A DNA stretch of 64,000 bases, taken from Nocardia sp. NBC_01503 (GTDB lineage Bacteria > Actinomycetota > Actinomycetes > Mycobacteriales > Mycobacteriaceae). The stretch lies in assembly GCF_036327755.1 (NCBI RefSeq), contig NZ_CP109596.1:7440001-7504000 (forward strand), read 5' to 3'. Position 1 is the first letter of the stretch. Every line of letters starts with the position of its first letter. A model generated the notes under the pieces. It was not told where the DNA came from, did no database searches, and saw only the letters and a program-made list of their open reading frames with translations. The position numbers and the translations under genes were made by a program. Positions 1-8,908 of this stretch are shown here, one piece after another.

Positions 1-8
1 CCCCCACG

Positions 9-1388
9 TCAGTCGACGGGGAGCTCGGTACCTTCCTCGGCGATCTTGGTTGCAACTTCGGTCGGGAAGACATTACGGAACAGGTACAGGTCTCGGCCGA
101 GCTTCCAGCCGGGGGCCAACGCCACGGCATATCGCTCGAAGTACCCGAGTTGTTTCCCCATGAGTATCAACTGCTCCGGACCGGAAGCCCCACGGCGCTT
201 ACCGAATTCGAGCAGCCGGGCCGCGACGACACCCAAATCGAGCTTGTCGAGGCTGCCCGAGAGCACCGGGCCCAGGGCCACCGCGAGCTGACGGCCGATG
301 GTGGCGTCATCGCCACTGTCATCGGCGACCAGGTCGAGCTTGCGCAGCGCACGGGCCACCGGGCGGAAGTCGTTGTCGATGGCACTGGCATAGAACAGCG
401 CGCGCACGAATTCGCGCCATTCGGTCTCCATACGACCGACAATGCCGAAGTCCAGCATGGCGACTCGGCCGTCCTCGAGCAGCCAGAGATTGCCCGCGTG
501 CACATCGCCGTGGAAGAGCCCGTGCACCGCGACAGATTCCATCCACGCCTTGACCAGGCGGCGGATCAGCAGCTCCGAATCCGGGTGTACCGCGCGAATA
601 TCGTCGAAGCGGTCCAGCGGCATACCGCGCATGCGCTCCATGCACAGTACGCGCGGGCCGCAATGCTCCCAGTAGACCTCGGGGACAACCACATTGGTGT
701 TATCGCCGAACGCCGCCAGATTCTGCCGGGCGCGGGTCTGATTATCGGCCTCGATGAGGAAGTTCAATTCGGCGACGGTCGCCTCGTACAGATCGCGGAC
801 CACGGCCTGCGCGTTGGCCACTCGCGCGTTCTCCGAGCGCTTCTCCAGTGCCCGAGCCAGTTTCATGGCCGCGCGCAGATCCACGATCATGCGCTTGGCG
901 ATCTCGGGCCGCTGCACCTTCACCACCGCGGGGCGGCCGTCGAGCAGCACGCAGGCGTGCACCTGGGCGATCGAGGCCGCCGAGAGCGGTTCGTCGTCGA
1001 ACGATTTGAACAGCTCCGAGAGCGGCTTGCCCAGATCGGCCTCGATGATCGCGCGCGCGTCCGCCGCCGGGAACGGGGCCATATCGTCCAGGCAGCGCAG
1101 GCAGGCGTCGGCGAGTTCGCGCGGGAACGCCCCCGGCGAGGAGGCGATCAACTGTCCCAGCTTCACGAACATCGGGCCGAGCGATTCGAAACCGTTCACC
1201 ACGCCCTCGGCCACCGCGCGTTTGCGCTTGGCCTTGCGCAGACCACCGCGTAGCACGCTGCGCGTAACCGATCCGCCCAGTACCGCACCCACGATCGCCG
1301 TTCGGCGCATCTCGGAGAACCCGAACGTATCCAGGTCCGGCCGGATCACCTCGGGCGCCCCCGCCCGCACTGTCATCGGTGAGCTCAC
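9..1388 (-). CDS. ABC1/UbiB-family atypical protein kinase
   Basis: 459 residues beginning with GTG; an ATG four codons later (1376) is an alternative start. Family signatures are in order: the KLGQ form of the KxGQ motif near residue 75, the alanine-rich loop SAASIAQVH replacing the usual glycine-rich loop, the VKVQRP lysine, the HGDVHAGNLW catalytic segment and LDFG metal-binding motif. UbiB/Coq8 relatives are ATP-binding proteins tied to quinone or lipid metabolism; the actinobacterial members have no firmly assigned substrate. It is divergent from the carboxylase gene with about 150 bp between them. Family assignment is secure, the physiological role is not. Confidence 0.9.
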   Translation of the reverse strand: MSSPMTVRAGAPEVIRPDLDTFGFSEMRRTAIVGAVLGGSVTRSVLRGGLRKAKRKRAVAEGVVNGFESLGPMFVKLGQLIASSPGAFPRELADACLRCLDDMAPFPAADARAIIEADLGKPLSELFKSFDDEPLSAASIAQVHACVLLDGRPAVVKVQRPEIAKRMIVDLRAAMKLARALEKRSENARVANAQAVVRDLYEATVAELNFLIEADNQTRARQNLAAFGDNTNVVVPEVYWEHCGPRVLCMERMRGMPLDRFDDIRAVHPDSELLIRRLVKAWMESVAVHGLFHGDVHAGNLWLLEDGRVAMLDFGIVGRMETEWREFVRALFYASAIDNDFRPVARALRKLDLVADDSGDDATIGRQLAVALGPVLSGSLDKLDLGVVAARLLEFGKRRGASGPEQLILMGKQLGYFERYAVALAPGWKLGRDLYLFRNVFPTEVATKIAEEGTELPVD

Positions 1389-1541
1389 GGGGCGCAGTGT
1401 ATCTCTGTCCCAGCCGGTCGGTCCGCTGTGGTGCCCGGCACAGGTTACCGAGGCGTTCGGTGGTTAGGACCCCGCTATGCCAGGTACCGTGGCGGGCTGA
1501 GCCGCGATCCGGCTCGACCGGGCTGGGATCCGGCCCACCTG

Positions 1542-3119
1542 ATGAAGGCGAAAGGCAAGACCGAAGTAATGACGGGTACAGCGGAGAAGCTGGCGGAACT
1601 GCGCAAGCTCCTGGAGATCGCCGAAGAACCATCCGGCGAGAAGGGCATTGCCAAGCGACGCGCCAAAGGCATCCCGAGCGCGCGAGAACGCGCGCAGATG
1701 CTGCTGGACCCGGGCACCTTCGTCGAGATGGGCGCGCTCATCCGCCAGCCCGGCAACCCCAACGCCTACTACGGCGACGGCGTGATCACCGGGCGCGGCT
1801 ATATCGACGGTCGCCCCGTCGTGGTCATCTCGCACGATCAGACCGTGTACGGCGGATCGGTGAGCGAGATGTTCGGCCGCCGCGTGAAGGCGGCCATGGA
1901 CTTCGCGTACAACAACGCGTGCCCGGTGGTCTGCATCAACGACTCCGGTGGCGCGCGCATTCAGGACGGCGTCGCCTCGCTGGCCTGGTACGCCATCATG
2001 TGCCGGTTGCAGGAGGACCTGTCCGGTTACGTGCCGATGGTCGCGGTCATGCTCGGCAAATGCGCGGCCGGTTCGGTGTACGGGCCCATCAATATGGATG
2101 TCCTGGTCGCGACCGAGGATTCGTACATGTTCGTCACCGGTCCGGAGGTCATCCGGGCCGTGACCGGGTCGATCGTCACCGCCGAGGAGTTGGGCGGCGC
2201 GCGGGCGCTCGAACAGAACGGCACCGTGCACCATGTCGCCAAGACCGAGGCCGATGCCTACAAGTGGGTGCGCGACTACCTGAGCTACCTGCCGACCAGC
2301 TGCCTGGAGCAGCCGCCGGTGGTCAATCCGGGGCTCGAGCCCGAGCTCACCGATACCGATCGCGAGCTGGACCGGATCATGCCCGACGCCGACAAGGTCG
2401 GCTACGACATGCACGAGATTCTGCTGCGCATCTTCGACGACGGTGAATTCCACGAGATCAGCGAGAAGACGTCCGCGAATCTCATTACCGGGTTCGCGCG
2501 TGTCGACGGCCGGCCGGTCGGTGTCATCGCCAATCAGCCCCTGGTACTCGGCGGTGCGCTCGATGCGGCCTGCTCGGACAAGGCAGCGCACTTCATCCGG
2601 CTCTGCGACGCGTTCAATATGCCGCTGGTCTACGTGGTCGACACCCCGGGCGTGCTGCCAGGCGTGGATGAGGAACGCAATCACGTCATCAAGCGCGGCG
2701 GGCGCATGTTCCGCGCGCTCATCGAGGCGACCGTTCCGATCGTCACCATCGTCACCCGTAAGGCGTACGGCGGCGGGTACGCGGTCATGGGCTGCAAGCA
2801 GCTCGGCGCGGATATCTCGCTGGCCTGGCCGACCGCGCGACTGGCGGTCATGGGCGCGGAGTCCATGATCCCGATCGTCGGCAAGCGTCAGCTCGAGGCC
2901 ACCCCGCCACAGGAGCGGGAAGCGGTGCGGCAGGGCATGATCGACTTCTACAATGCCACCGTCGCCACCCCGTGGACGGCGGCCGAGCGCGGCTACATCG
3001 ACGCGGTCATCGAACCCTCGGCCACCCGCCTGGAGATCCGCAAGGCCTTGCAGCTGCTGCGCGACAAGGGCGCGGTGCGCAAGCACAACCCGCGCAAGCA
3101 CAACCTCTTCCCGATGTAG
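1542..3119 (+). CDS. Acyl-CoA carboxylase beta (carboxyltransferase) subunit
   Basis: About 525 residues. The protein has the two crotonase-fold carboxyltransferase halves: the N-terminal half contains INDSGGARIQDGV and the C-terminal half contains VVDTPGVLPG followed by the glycine-rich TRKAYGGGYAVMG. Beta subunits of this kind move carboxyl from biotin on an alpha subunit to acetyl-, propionyl- or longer acyl-CoA, supplying fatty and mycolic acid synthesis. No biotinylated alpha subunit lies nearby, so it must use one encoded elsewhere. Start is ambiguous: ATG at 1542 is used here, ATG at 1569 (MTGTAEKLAELRK) is equally plausible, and neither has a strong ribosome binding site. Exact acyl specificity cannot be read from sequence alone. 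Confidence 0.93.
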   Translation: MKAKGKTEVMTGTAEKLAELRKLLEIAEEPSGEKGIAKRRAKGIPSARERAQMLLDPGTFVEMGALIRQPGNPNAYYGDGVITGRGYIDGRPVVVISHDQTVYGGSVSEMFGRRVKAAMDFAYNNACPVVCINDSGGARIQDGVASLAWYAIMCRLQEDLSGYVPMVAVMLGKCAAGSVYGPINMDVLVATEDSYMFVTGPEVIRAVTGSIVTAEELGGARALEQNGTVHHVAKTEADAYKWVRDYLSYLPTSCLEQPPVVNPGLEPELTDTDRELDRIMPDADKVGYDMHEILLRIFDDGEFHEISEKTSANLITGFARVDGRPVGVIANQPLVLGGALDAACSDKAAHFIRLCDAFNMPLVYVVDTPGVLPGVDEERNHVIKRGGRMFRALIEATVPIVTIVTRKAYGGGYAVMGCKQLGADISLAWPTARLAVMGAESMIPIVGKRQLEATPPQEREAVRQGMIDFYNATVATPWTAAERGYIDAVIEPSATRLEIRKALQLLRDKGAVRKHNPRKHNLFPM

Positions 3120-3145
3120 GGCAGGGCGAGATCAGTTGCCCGCGT

Positions 3146-4519
3146 TCAACATTCGTTGGGCGCGGGGACACCGCCGAGTCTCTCGCCGAGCCACTCCAGC
3201 GACTCCGGGAAGCCGGTGAAGGCGGCGATTATATGCTCGCCAAGCACGGTGCGATAGACCGCCGGTACACCTAACGCGCACTGCTCGTCATAGAGGTTCC
3301 TCGCCCCCGCTGAGGGGATCCAGAACTCCTGCCCGCCGTTGTAGATATACAGCGGCACAGGCGATTTCATGCCGTCCATCCGGGTCACCCGGTAGATGTC
3401 CTGGGCCAGCGCGCTGTGCAGCGAATCCGGGAAGTTCGCGGCGATATCCATGGGCAGCTGCAGAATTCCGGGTAGCCCGTACGAATTCATACAGGTGTCC
3501 TTCATGACCAAGGCGATCCACTGCGCCAGATTGTTCATATGCGCCAGGATCTCCGGCCGCTCCCGGCCGATGGCGAAGGTCGCGGCCATGAACACCCCCG
3601 ACGCCAGATTGGCGTTCATACTGCGCGAGAGCAGCTCGTAATCGGCGGGCACGCCACCCATGGCCGCCCCGACCACCACATCCGCCAGCTCCGGCGCGTA
3701 ATCGGACATGAGCTTGACCGCACCCTTGGTGGCAATGGCCCCGCCCGAGTATCCGATGATCCCGAAGCGACTGTCCCCGAACTCATTCGGCATGGAACCG
3801 CGAACCGCGCGAATCGAGTCCAGTACCGCGTGCCCGGCCACGAACGGTTCGGCATAGGCCATCCGCGGACCCTCATGGTCCGGGATGAGCACCGCGTACC
3901 CGCGCAGCAGAGCCAGCTGCGTGGTCGGCGGCAGATACTCCGCCAGATTGGTGCTGGTCGAAAATCCATGTGCCAGCGTGTAACTCGGATTGCAATCGCG
4001 ACCGAGCGAATTGATCGGCAGATTGTGCACCACCACCGGCCGCTCACCCCCGCCGGTCCACTCTCCCTGCGGCAGGGCCAGCGAGGCGATGGCGTACGAG
4101 GCCGCGCCGTGTGAATCTGTGGTGCGGTATTTGAGCTGCACCACCTGCTTCACCGGTGCGATGAGCGCGGGCCCGGCCGTGGCGGTCACATCGCGCCAGG
4201 CGATGAGCTGACCTGCGCTGAAGTCCTCCAGCCGCGTGGGCCATTCGTCCACGAACGCATCACCGATGGGGGTCGGCAGGGTCGCCGCGCGCAGGGCCGC
4301 CAGATCCGGCGACAGCCCCCCGGCGTCCACCAGCGGCGTGGCGGGCGCATTGGGGAACGCGGGAGGCGGCACCACCGAATCGATCCACTGTTGAAAGGCG
4401 GGCAATACCCCGGAGATGGGTATGCCGGAAGGTTGCGGATCAGCAGGTTGAGCGTGCGCGACTCCCGCGAATCCGCCGATCAGCAAGACGGCGGCGAGGA
4501 TTCGCCGGACAGAGAACAA
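3146..4519 (-). CDS. Secreted lipase, LIP (secretory lipase) family
   Basis: 457 residues from a TTG start preceded by a GGGGGTG ribosome binding site; longer upstream reading frame has no signal peptide and is probably untranslated. The N-terminus is a classic Sec signal (FSVRRILAAVLLIGGFAGVAHA) with a predicted cleavage after AHA. The nucleophile elbow is GYSGG within FGIIGYSGGAIATKG, typical of alpha/beta-hydrolase secretory lipases related to Candida LIPs that are widespread in Nocardia and mycobacteria. Likely substrates are host or environmental triacylglycerols and esters, acted on outside the membrane. It is divergent from the Rv2629-like gene. Confidence 0.88.
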   Translation of the reverse strand: MFSVRRILAAVLLIGGFAGVAHAQPADPQPSGIPISGVLPAFQQWIDSVVPPPAFPNAPATPLVDAGGLSPDLAALRAATLPTPIGDAFVDEWPTRLEDFSAGQLIAWRDVTATAGPALIAPVKQVVQLKYRTTDSHGAASYAIASLALPQGEWTGGGERPVVVHNLPINSLGRDCNPSYTLAHGFSTSTNLAEYLPPTTQLALLRGYAVLIPDHEGPRMAYAEPFVAGHAVLDSIRAVRGSMPNEFGDSRFGIIGYSGGAIATKGAVKLMSDYAPELADVVVGAAMGGVPADYELLSRSMNANLASGVFMAATFAIGRERPEILAHMNNLAQWIALVMKDTCMNSYGLPGILQLPMDIAANFPDSLHSALAQDIYRVTRMDGMKSPVPLYIYNGGQEFWIPSAGARNLYDEQCALGVPAVYRTVLGEHIIAAFTGFPESLEWLGERLGGVPAPNEC

Positions 4520-4696
4520 GACACCCCCAACACGATTCAGCGGCTCGGCGGTCCTGGCGAGCGTAAACCCGAGGTATATGGCGACACTCCGCCGTGCCCC
4601 GTTCGAGTCCGCATCGAGACCACACCGTGCCGATCGCGTCTTGCGTGTCGCCGGGTCGTCATGATTGCCGACGGGATGCGGGGGTATGCGACCAAG

Positions 4697-5860
4697 GTGA
4701 CCAGAACAAGTCTCCGAGCACTGATCGACCGAACCGGACCGTTCGCCTCGGTGTACTTCGACAGCACCGATACGAGCGAGGATCCGACGCGTGGCCCGGA
4801 CCCACGCCACCGCGAGATCACCGAAAAGCTCACCGCGGCAGGCGCGTCCGAGCAGATGATCGGCGCGCTCGGCATCGCCATCGCGGCGGGTCCGGTGCAT
4901 ACCGGTCGCTCCGGCCGCGCCCTCATCGCCGATCCCGGCACCGTGCTGGTGGATGAACAGCTCCGGGCCCCGCCGTCGCGCGAGGAGGTCCGCGTATCAC
5001 CACTGCCGTATCTGCTCCCCCTGCTCGAACAGCGGTTACCACGAGCGCCGCATGTGGTGGCCGCCGTGGAACATCACGGCGCGCGCCTGATCGGTACCGA
5101 TCGCAATGGCGACACCGTGACCCGCACCGTCGACAACACCGCAGGCCAACTACCGAACCCGCGCGACCGCGGTCGCCCGCCGCGTACCGCCCGCCGACCG
5201 GCCCGCGATCTGGTGCGGCACGGGGTGCATCGGATCGCCGACGCGACCGACGCGCTGGCCGATCAGGTCGACGCGACCCTGATCGTCCTCACCGGCGAAC
5301 CCGTAGCCCGCGCCGCCGTCCGCGCCGCGATCGAGTCCGACCGGGCCGAATCCCTGTGCGGCGACGCCCTGATGGCGACCGCGCGACCACAGGTCCCCGC
5401 CGCGCTCCGGCGCATTGTGGAGGTCGGCGGTGACCGGCGCTCCGCCGCCGCACAGATCGACAAGATCGTCACCGAGACCAGCGAGGCCCAGCAGCGCACC
5501 GTATTCGATCGATTCCGGGCCGCGCGCGGGCGTCCGAGTCTGGCCACCGGCGGCCTGGTCGATACCACCGCCGCCCTGCGCGCGCACACGGTCACGCACC
5601 TGCTCATCGACGGCGCGGCGATCGAGCACACCCGAATCCTGCGCGGCGCGAACCACACCATGGTCGCCATCGCCGCGCACGAACTCGCCGGCCGCGCCGT
5701 CATCCGCCGGGCCGATGAGGCCATCCCCGCGGCCGGTCTCGCCGATGGGAGCGAAATCGTACCCGTCACAGGCGAAGTGCCGCTGCCCGAAGGCGTCGGT
5801 GCGCTGCTGCGCCCCCCGAACCGATCGGACCGCCGCGATACGAATCAGGAGGAACAATGA
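4697..5860 (+). CDS. Rv2629-like protein, Vms1/eRF1-related (baeRF) family
   Basis: 387 residues from GTG. I chose this start because the resulting N-terminus (TSLRALIDRTGPFASVYFD) aligns without a gap to my memory of M. tuberculosis Rv2629; ATGs at 4661 and 4676 are in frame alternatives. Shared blocks are GPFASVYFD, RGRALIA, a middle DATLIVLTGEPVARA segment and the terminal GVGALLR. The family is related to eukaryotic Vms1/ANKZF1 and eRF1, which cleave peptidyl-tRNA on stalled ribosomes; Rv2629 itself belongs to the dormancy regulon. The enzymatic role of the bacterial members is inferred, not shown. The stop codon overlaps the next start (ATGA). Confidence 0.8.
   Translation: MTRTSLRALIDRTGPFASVYFDSTDTSEDPTRGPDPRHREITEKLTAAGASEQMIGALGIAIAAGPVHTGRSGRALIADPGTVLVDEQLRAPPSREEVRVSPLPYLLPLLEQRLPRAPHVVAAVEHHGARLIGTDRNGDTVTRTVDNTAGQLPNPRDRGRPPRTARRPARDLVRHGVHRIADATDALADQVDATLIVLTGEPVARAAVRAAIESDRAESLCGDALMATARPQVPAALRRIVEVGGDRRSAAAQIDKIVTETSEAQQRTVFDRFRAARGRPSLATGGLVDTTAALRAHTVTHLLIDGAAIEHTRILRGANHTMVAIAAHELAGRAVIRRADEAIPAAGLADGSEIVPVTGEVPLPEGVGALLRPPNRSDRRDTNQEEQ
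5847..5859 (+). promoter_or_regulatory. Strong ribosome binding site and ATGA coupling for the polyproline gene
   Basis: AGGAGGA lies at 5847-5853, three bases before ATG 5857. The TGA of the upstream gene occupies 5858-5860, so termination and initiation overlap. Such an arrangement normally makes downstream translation depend on ribosomes finishing the upstream gene. Confidence 0.75.
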
Positions 5861-6039
5861 CCCAGCCCGTACCACCCGCTCCCGAGCCGGCACCCCCGCT
5901 GCCCACACCCGATCCGATACCCACCCCGCCACCGACCCCCGTACCGGACCCCGCGCCGGAGCCGGTGCCGCCGTATCCGCAGCCGGAGCCGGTGCCGCCG
6001 ATTCCACAGCCGCCACCCTCCCCGCCGGATGTGATCTGA
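5857..6039 (+). CDS. Small polyproline protein coupled to the Rv2629-like gene
   Basis: 60 residues of which 32 are proline by direct count, interspersed with Ala, Glu, Val, Asp, Gln and Thr; there are two PPP runs and many PxP and XPP motifs. No signal peptide or membrane segment is visible. The strong Shine-Dalgarno and ATGA overlap with the upstream gene argue that it is really translated. Polyproline stretches are known to slow ribosomes and to need EF-P. An extended polyproline-II linker or a translation-stalling sensor are both possible; no function is assigned. Low-complexity composition means the possibility of a non-gene cannot be excluded. Confidence 0.6.
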   Translation: MTQPVPPAPEPAPPLPTPDPIPTPPPTPVPDPAPEPVPPYPQPEPVPPIPQPPPSPPDVI

Positions 6040-6137
6040 GGTCGCCGTATCCAATTCGACTCCGCGAGTGGGCTGTCCGAGCCTCGATCGGCCACGGCCC
6101 GCTCACGGAGCCGGGTCAGACCTTGCTCGGAATGCGC

Positions 6138-6569
6138 TCATCCGCCATCGCTTTCACCGCGAGATCGGCAGAATTCCACGGTTGTCGGAAATCCCCCCGT
6201 GGTCGCGTCGTACGGACCCGTCTGCGCGGCAATGCTTTCGGTCAATGTCCGGAGCACATGCCAGCCGAATCCACCCTGATCCAGACTGCCACTGTCGACC
6301 ATCACCCCGGAGACTCGGACCCGCATGCGCAGGCCGTCATAGTCGAAATCACAGCCGATACCGCTGCCGGGCACGGCGGCGACTATCAGCGCGGTCGCCA
6401 CCTCATCGACCGCCACCCGGATATCGGTCACCTCGTCCAGGGCGAAATCGCCTATGAGAGCCACGGTTTCGGCCAGAGCACGCAACATCGTCAACTGTCC
6501 GAGCTCAGCCGGTATCCGGATACCCACCACACTGGTGTCCGTCATCGGCTGTGATATCCACTCACTCAT
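6138..6569 (-). CDS. Anti-sigma factor of the RsbW/UsfX type
   Basis: 143 residues from ATG at 6569, chosen because GGAG sits six bases upstream; ATG 6545 and an upstream ATG at 6656 are alternatives. The segment DIRVAVDEVATALI corresponds to the N-box of the GHKL fold and GFGWHVLRTLTES matches the conserved C-terminal helix region of M. tuberculosis UsfX/RsbW (FSWHVL). These proteins bind and silence SigF-type stress sigma factors and are released by anti-anti-sigma proteins. No sigma gene is adjacent, so this is probably an orphan anti-sigma. A SigF-type promoter lies upstream, consistent with feedback control. Confidence 0.78.
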   Translation of the reverse strand: MSEWISQPMTDTSVVGIRIPAELGQLTMLRALAETVALIGDFALDEVTDIRVAVDEVATALIVAAVPGSGIGCDFDYDGLRMRVRVSGVMVDSGSLDQGGFGWHVLRTLTESIAAQTGPYDATTGGFPTTVEFCRSRGESDGG

Positions 6570-6741
6570 GCGTCGCTCCGTCCCCGTGTCGCCGAGCCAC
6601 AGAGACGGAATACGCCGCGCCCGGCCGTTGTCCGATCCATTCGTCCGATGCATCATCTTCGAGCATTCACTGGTATCTCGGATGTCGATCGCATGAGGTT
6701 TTTACGCCAGATAGCGGCACCCGGCATCGTCACTGGGTGCG

Positions 6742-6766
6742 ATACCCGAGCGTTATGTGTCGAAAC
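6742..6766 (-). promoter_or_regulatory. SigF/SigB-type promoter before the anti-sigma gene
   Basis: On the minus strand GTTT (complement of 6763-6766) is followed after exactly 15 bases by GGGTAT (complement of 6742-6747). This matches the actinobacterial stress sigma consensus GNNT/GTTT-N14-16-GGGTAT. It lies between the PAS-ANTAR gene and the anti-sigma gene, about 170 bp before ATG 6569. Confidence 0.6.
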
Positions 6767-6779
6767 GTCTGCGGGGCAA

Positions 6780-7535
6780 TTAATCCGGTTCGACCCGCTC
6801 ATGCACCGTCAGGAGCAGATGATCGAAGCGGGTGCGCAGCTCGACCGCCGCGCCGCCCATATCGACCGCCTCGGCGACCAGTTGCTGGGAGAGGGTCCGA
6901 ATTTTGGTATTGGTCTCCTGAGATCGCCAGGTGAGCACCCGAAAAGCCTGTTCGGCGCTGATGCCGTAGACCAGCATGAGCGCCCCCTTGGCCTGTTCGA
7001 TGACGGTGCGCGCCCGATACAGCTCGGGCAGCGTGCCGTCCAAGGTCTCCTGCCGGTGTTCGGCCAGTGTGTCGGTGACGTCGATGTAGTAGCCCGCGGT
7101 GCCGACCACCCTGTCGTCGTCATCGACCATATGGTCACCCACCACGATCACATGGTGCACCGCACCGCTCGTATCGAGAATGCGGTGGCGGCTGCAGAAC
7201 GGTTCACCGTGCTCGACCGCCCGGGCAAGGGAGGTGGCCACCTGAGCGCGGTCCTCGGGATGCTTGTGCGTGAGCAGCAATTCGGTGGTCGGTTCCACGG
7301 TTCCGGGGGTGTAGCCGTGCATGGCCGCCACCTCATCGGACCATTCCCACCGCCGCTCGGCGGACCAGAATCGGAAGCTGCCGACGCTCTGGGGCCGGCC
7401 GCTGCCGATTATCTGATCTAGCGACTGCGCATCGTTGGAGAGTTCCCCGCTGGGTATCACCTCATGATTATCCGCTGCCGACCGCGCTTCCGGCGGCGGA
7501 TCGGTGGGGCCGGAATCGGCTCCGCCCCACCCCAT
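6780..7535 (-). CDS. PAS-ANTAR RNA-binding antitermination regulator
   Basis: 251 residues. A PAS fold spans roughly residues 50-155 (FRFWSAERRWEWSDEVAAMHGY and later GYYIDVTD), followed by an ANTAR domain from about 168 containing IEQAKGALMLVYGISAEQAF. ANTAR domains bind paired hexanucleotide-loop hairpins in nascent RNA and prevent termination. PAS-ANTAR proteins are abundant in mycobacteria and Nocardia and are thought to sense small ligands or redox state. The start codon (7535) has no convincing ribosome binding site. It precedes the anti-sigma gene on the same strand with a separate promoter between them. Confidence 0.88.
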   Translation of the reverse strand: MGWGGADSGPTDPPPEARSAADNHEVIPSGELSNDAQSLDQIIGSGRPQSVGSFRFWSAERRWEWSDEVAAMHGYTPGTVEPTTELLLTHKHPEDRAQVATSLARAVEHGEPFCSRHRILDTSGAVHHVIVVGDHMVDDDDRVVGTAGYYIDVTDTLAEHRQETLDGTLPELYRARTVIEQAKGALMLVYGISAEQAFRVLTWRSQETNTKIRTLSQQLVAEAVDMGGAAVELRTRFDHLLLTVHERVEPD

Positions 7536-7559
7536 CTGCGCCCGGCGAGCAAGCCCGCC

Positions 7560-8393
7560 TCAGCTGCGCGCGATCATCACCGCGTCGAGTTGGGCACTGC
7601 TGATCTGGCGGGCGGCATTGGAGACCGAGGTGACCATGGCGCTGCCGAAGGATCCGCGCCGATCGAACAGGGTGGCCACGCCGACCGCCATACCGCGCTC
7701 ACTGAAGTGGCTGTCCGCCTGCACACCGATCTCGTAGCCCTCGGGCATACGCGAAAGGGCAAGTGTCATATCGGTATTGATGAAGCCGATGCCCGCGTCA
7801 CCCCAGTTGGTCATCATGCTGGTGGCCTCACCGACCACCGCCGCGCGGGTGAAGGGTGAGAGCTCCTCCCCCGCGATCACCCGGATCGGGTTCTGCCAGG
7901 TGCGCTTGCGGGTGGCGTTCTCATGCTCGGTCGGCACCGACGACCACTGGTTCGGATTACCGTCGCTGTTGAACAGCGGGATCTGCGGCAGCGGCGACGG
8001 CGGCGCGATATCGAGCGCGGGCGGACTCGGCTCGAACTCACGCTGCCAGAGCCCGCCTGGCGGCTGTTCCGAGGGTTGCAGCAGCACCGCCGAGGCGCGC
8101 GCGGCCACCTTGCCGCCCTGCACCACCGTCACATCGGCGACGCGAATGCGCTTACCGTCCCGCACCCGAACCATGGGCGTGGTGGTGTGCTCGAAGCGCG
8201 CCGCGCTGAACATGTCCACGGTGAGGCGTACGGGGACGAAACCGTCGGTGGCGTGCGCGCGCTCCAGCTCCCGCGCCATCAGCCCGCAGAGCGCGGGCCC
8301 GACCACCTGCGCCGAGGACCACTGACTGGCGGCGAACCCGGTGGGCAGGAAGCCACCGTCCACCTCATCGAAATACGCGGGCACATCCACCAC
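7560..8393 (-). CDS. Acyl-CoA thioesterase-like (double hotdog) protein
   Basis: 277 residues. Two hotdog halves can be recognised: an N-terminal one around GFVPVRLTVDMFSAARFEHTTTP and a C-terminal one around FINTDMTLALSRMPEGYEIGVQ followed by GVATLFDRRGSFGSAMVT. This is the layout of TesB-like and thioesterase-superfamily proteins of actinobacteria that release free fatty acids from acyl-CoA. Both halves end in typical strands. It runs in the same direction as the PAS-ANTAR gene, 24 bases upstream of it, and may be cotranscribed. Substrate is unknown. Confidence 0.8.
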   Translation of the reverse strand: MVDVPAYFDEVDGGFLPTGFAASQWSSAQVVGPALCGLMARELERAHATDGFVPVRLTVDMFSAARFEHTTTPMVRVRDGKRIRVADVTVVQGGKVAARASAVLLQPSEQPPGGLWQREFEPSPPALDIAPPSPLPQIPLFNSDGNPNQWSSVPTEHENATRKRTWQNPIRVIAGEELSPFTRAAVVGEATSMMTNWGDAGIGFINTDMTLALSRMPEGYEIGVQADSHFSERGMAVGVATLFDRRGSFGSAMVTSVSNAARQISSAQLDAVMIARS

Positions 8394-8505
8394 GGGTCCA
8401 CCTGTCCGGTTCAGTTGATCGAAACCACTGCTCCCAGACGTAACACAGGGTTGGAACCGGTTTCAATATGCCGCCCCGCTACCACGCGGTGGCATTTCCC
8501 ACAGC

Positions 8506-8790
8506 TCAGTCCAGCAGGACCGGGCGCAGCCGGGTGGTGAAGACGCTCGCGCGGTCGACCGCGTCCGCCGCCGCGGCGAGCTCGATCTCGGCCTCCTCGA
8601 AGACCTCGCGCGCACCGGCGATACAGCGGCCGGGTGTCAGGAGTGCGGCAATGCCCTCGGTGTCGACGAGCATGCCGGAGTCCGCGAGCGTGCCGTAGTC
8701 GGCCCGCAAGTCGGCGACGCGTTCGCGCAGTGTGGCGAGCTCGCGCAGCAGTTGTGTGCGGCGAGCCTCCAGACTGCGTGGATCGATCAT
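8506..8790 (-). CDS. Small charged coiled-coil protein, unknown function
   Basis: 94 residues from ATG 8790. The N-terminal half (SLEARRTQLLRELATLRERV) is a leucine/arginine heptad-rich helix likely to form a coiled coil, and the rest is alanine and glutamate rich. No signal peptide or membrane helix. The gene stands alone between the thioesterase and CsbD genes. A family could not be recognised; I regard it as a genuine conserved-looking small gene because of the reading-frame composition. Confidence 0.55.
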   Translation of the reverse strand: MIDPRSLEARRTQLLRELATLRERVADLRADYGTLADSGMLVDTEGIAALLTPGRCIAGAREVFEEAEIELAAAADAVDRASVFTTRLRPVLLD

Positions 8791-8838
8791 GAAATCCAGT
8801 GTGCCGCAATGTCGGACGCACCGCACAGGATGCGGCGA

Positions 8839-8871
8839 AATCGCCCGGCGAGGACTCCTCGCCGGGCGATT
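8839..8871. terminator. Perfect 16-bp inverted repeat, probable terminator of csbD
   Basis: AATCGCCCGGCGAGGA at 8839-8854 and its exact complement at 8856-8871 are separated by one base, giving a very stable GC-rich hairpin. It is 38 bp past the stop of the minus-strand CsbD gene. No uridine run follows, as is common for actinobacterial terminators. Confidence 0.6.
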
Positions 8872-8908
8872 CCCGGTGTGCTCGGTCAGCTCAGTGCACG
8901 ATCAGCCA

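Noticed and set aside
1464..3101. 545-codon minus-strand frame antisense to the carboxylase
   Set aside because: Histidine/arginine/aspartate-rich translation with no domain; it is a GC-skew shadow of the carboxylase gene.
5766..6095. Gly-rich minus-strand frame (109 codons) opposite the polyproline ORF
   Set aside because: It is the complement of proline codons; no start signal, whereas the polyproline frame has a strong ribosome binding site.
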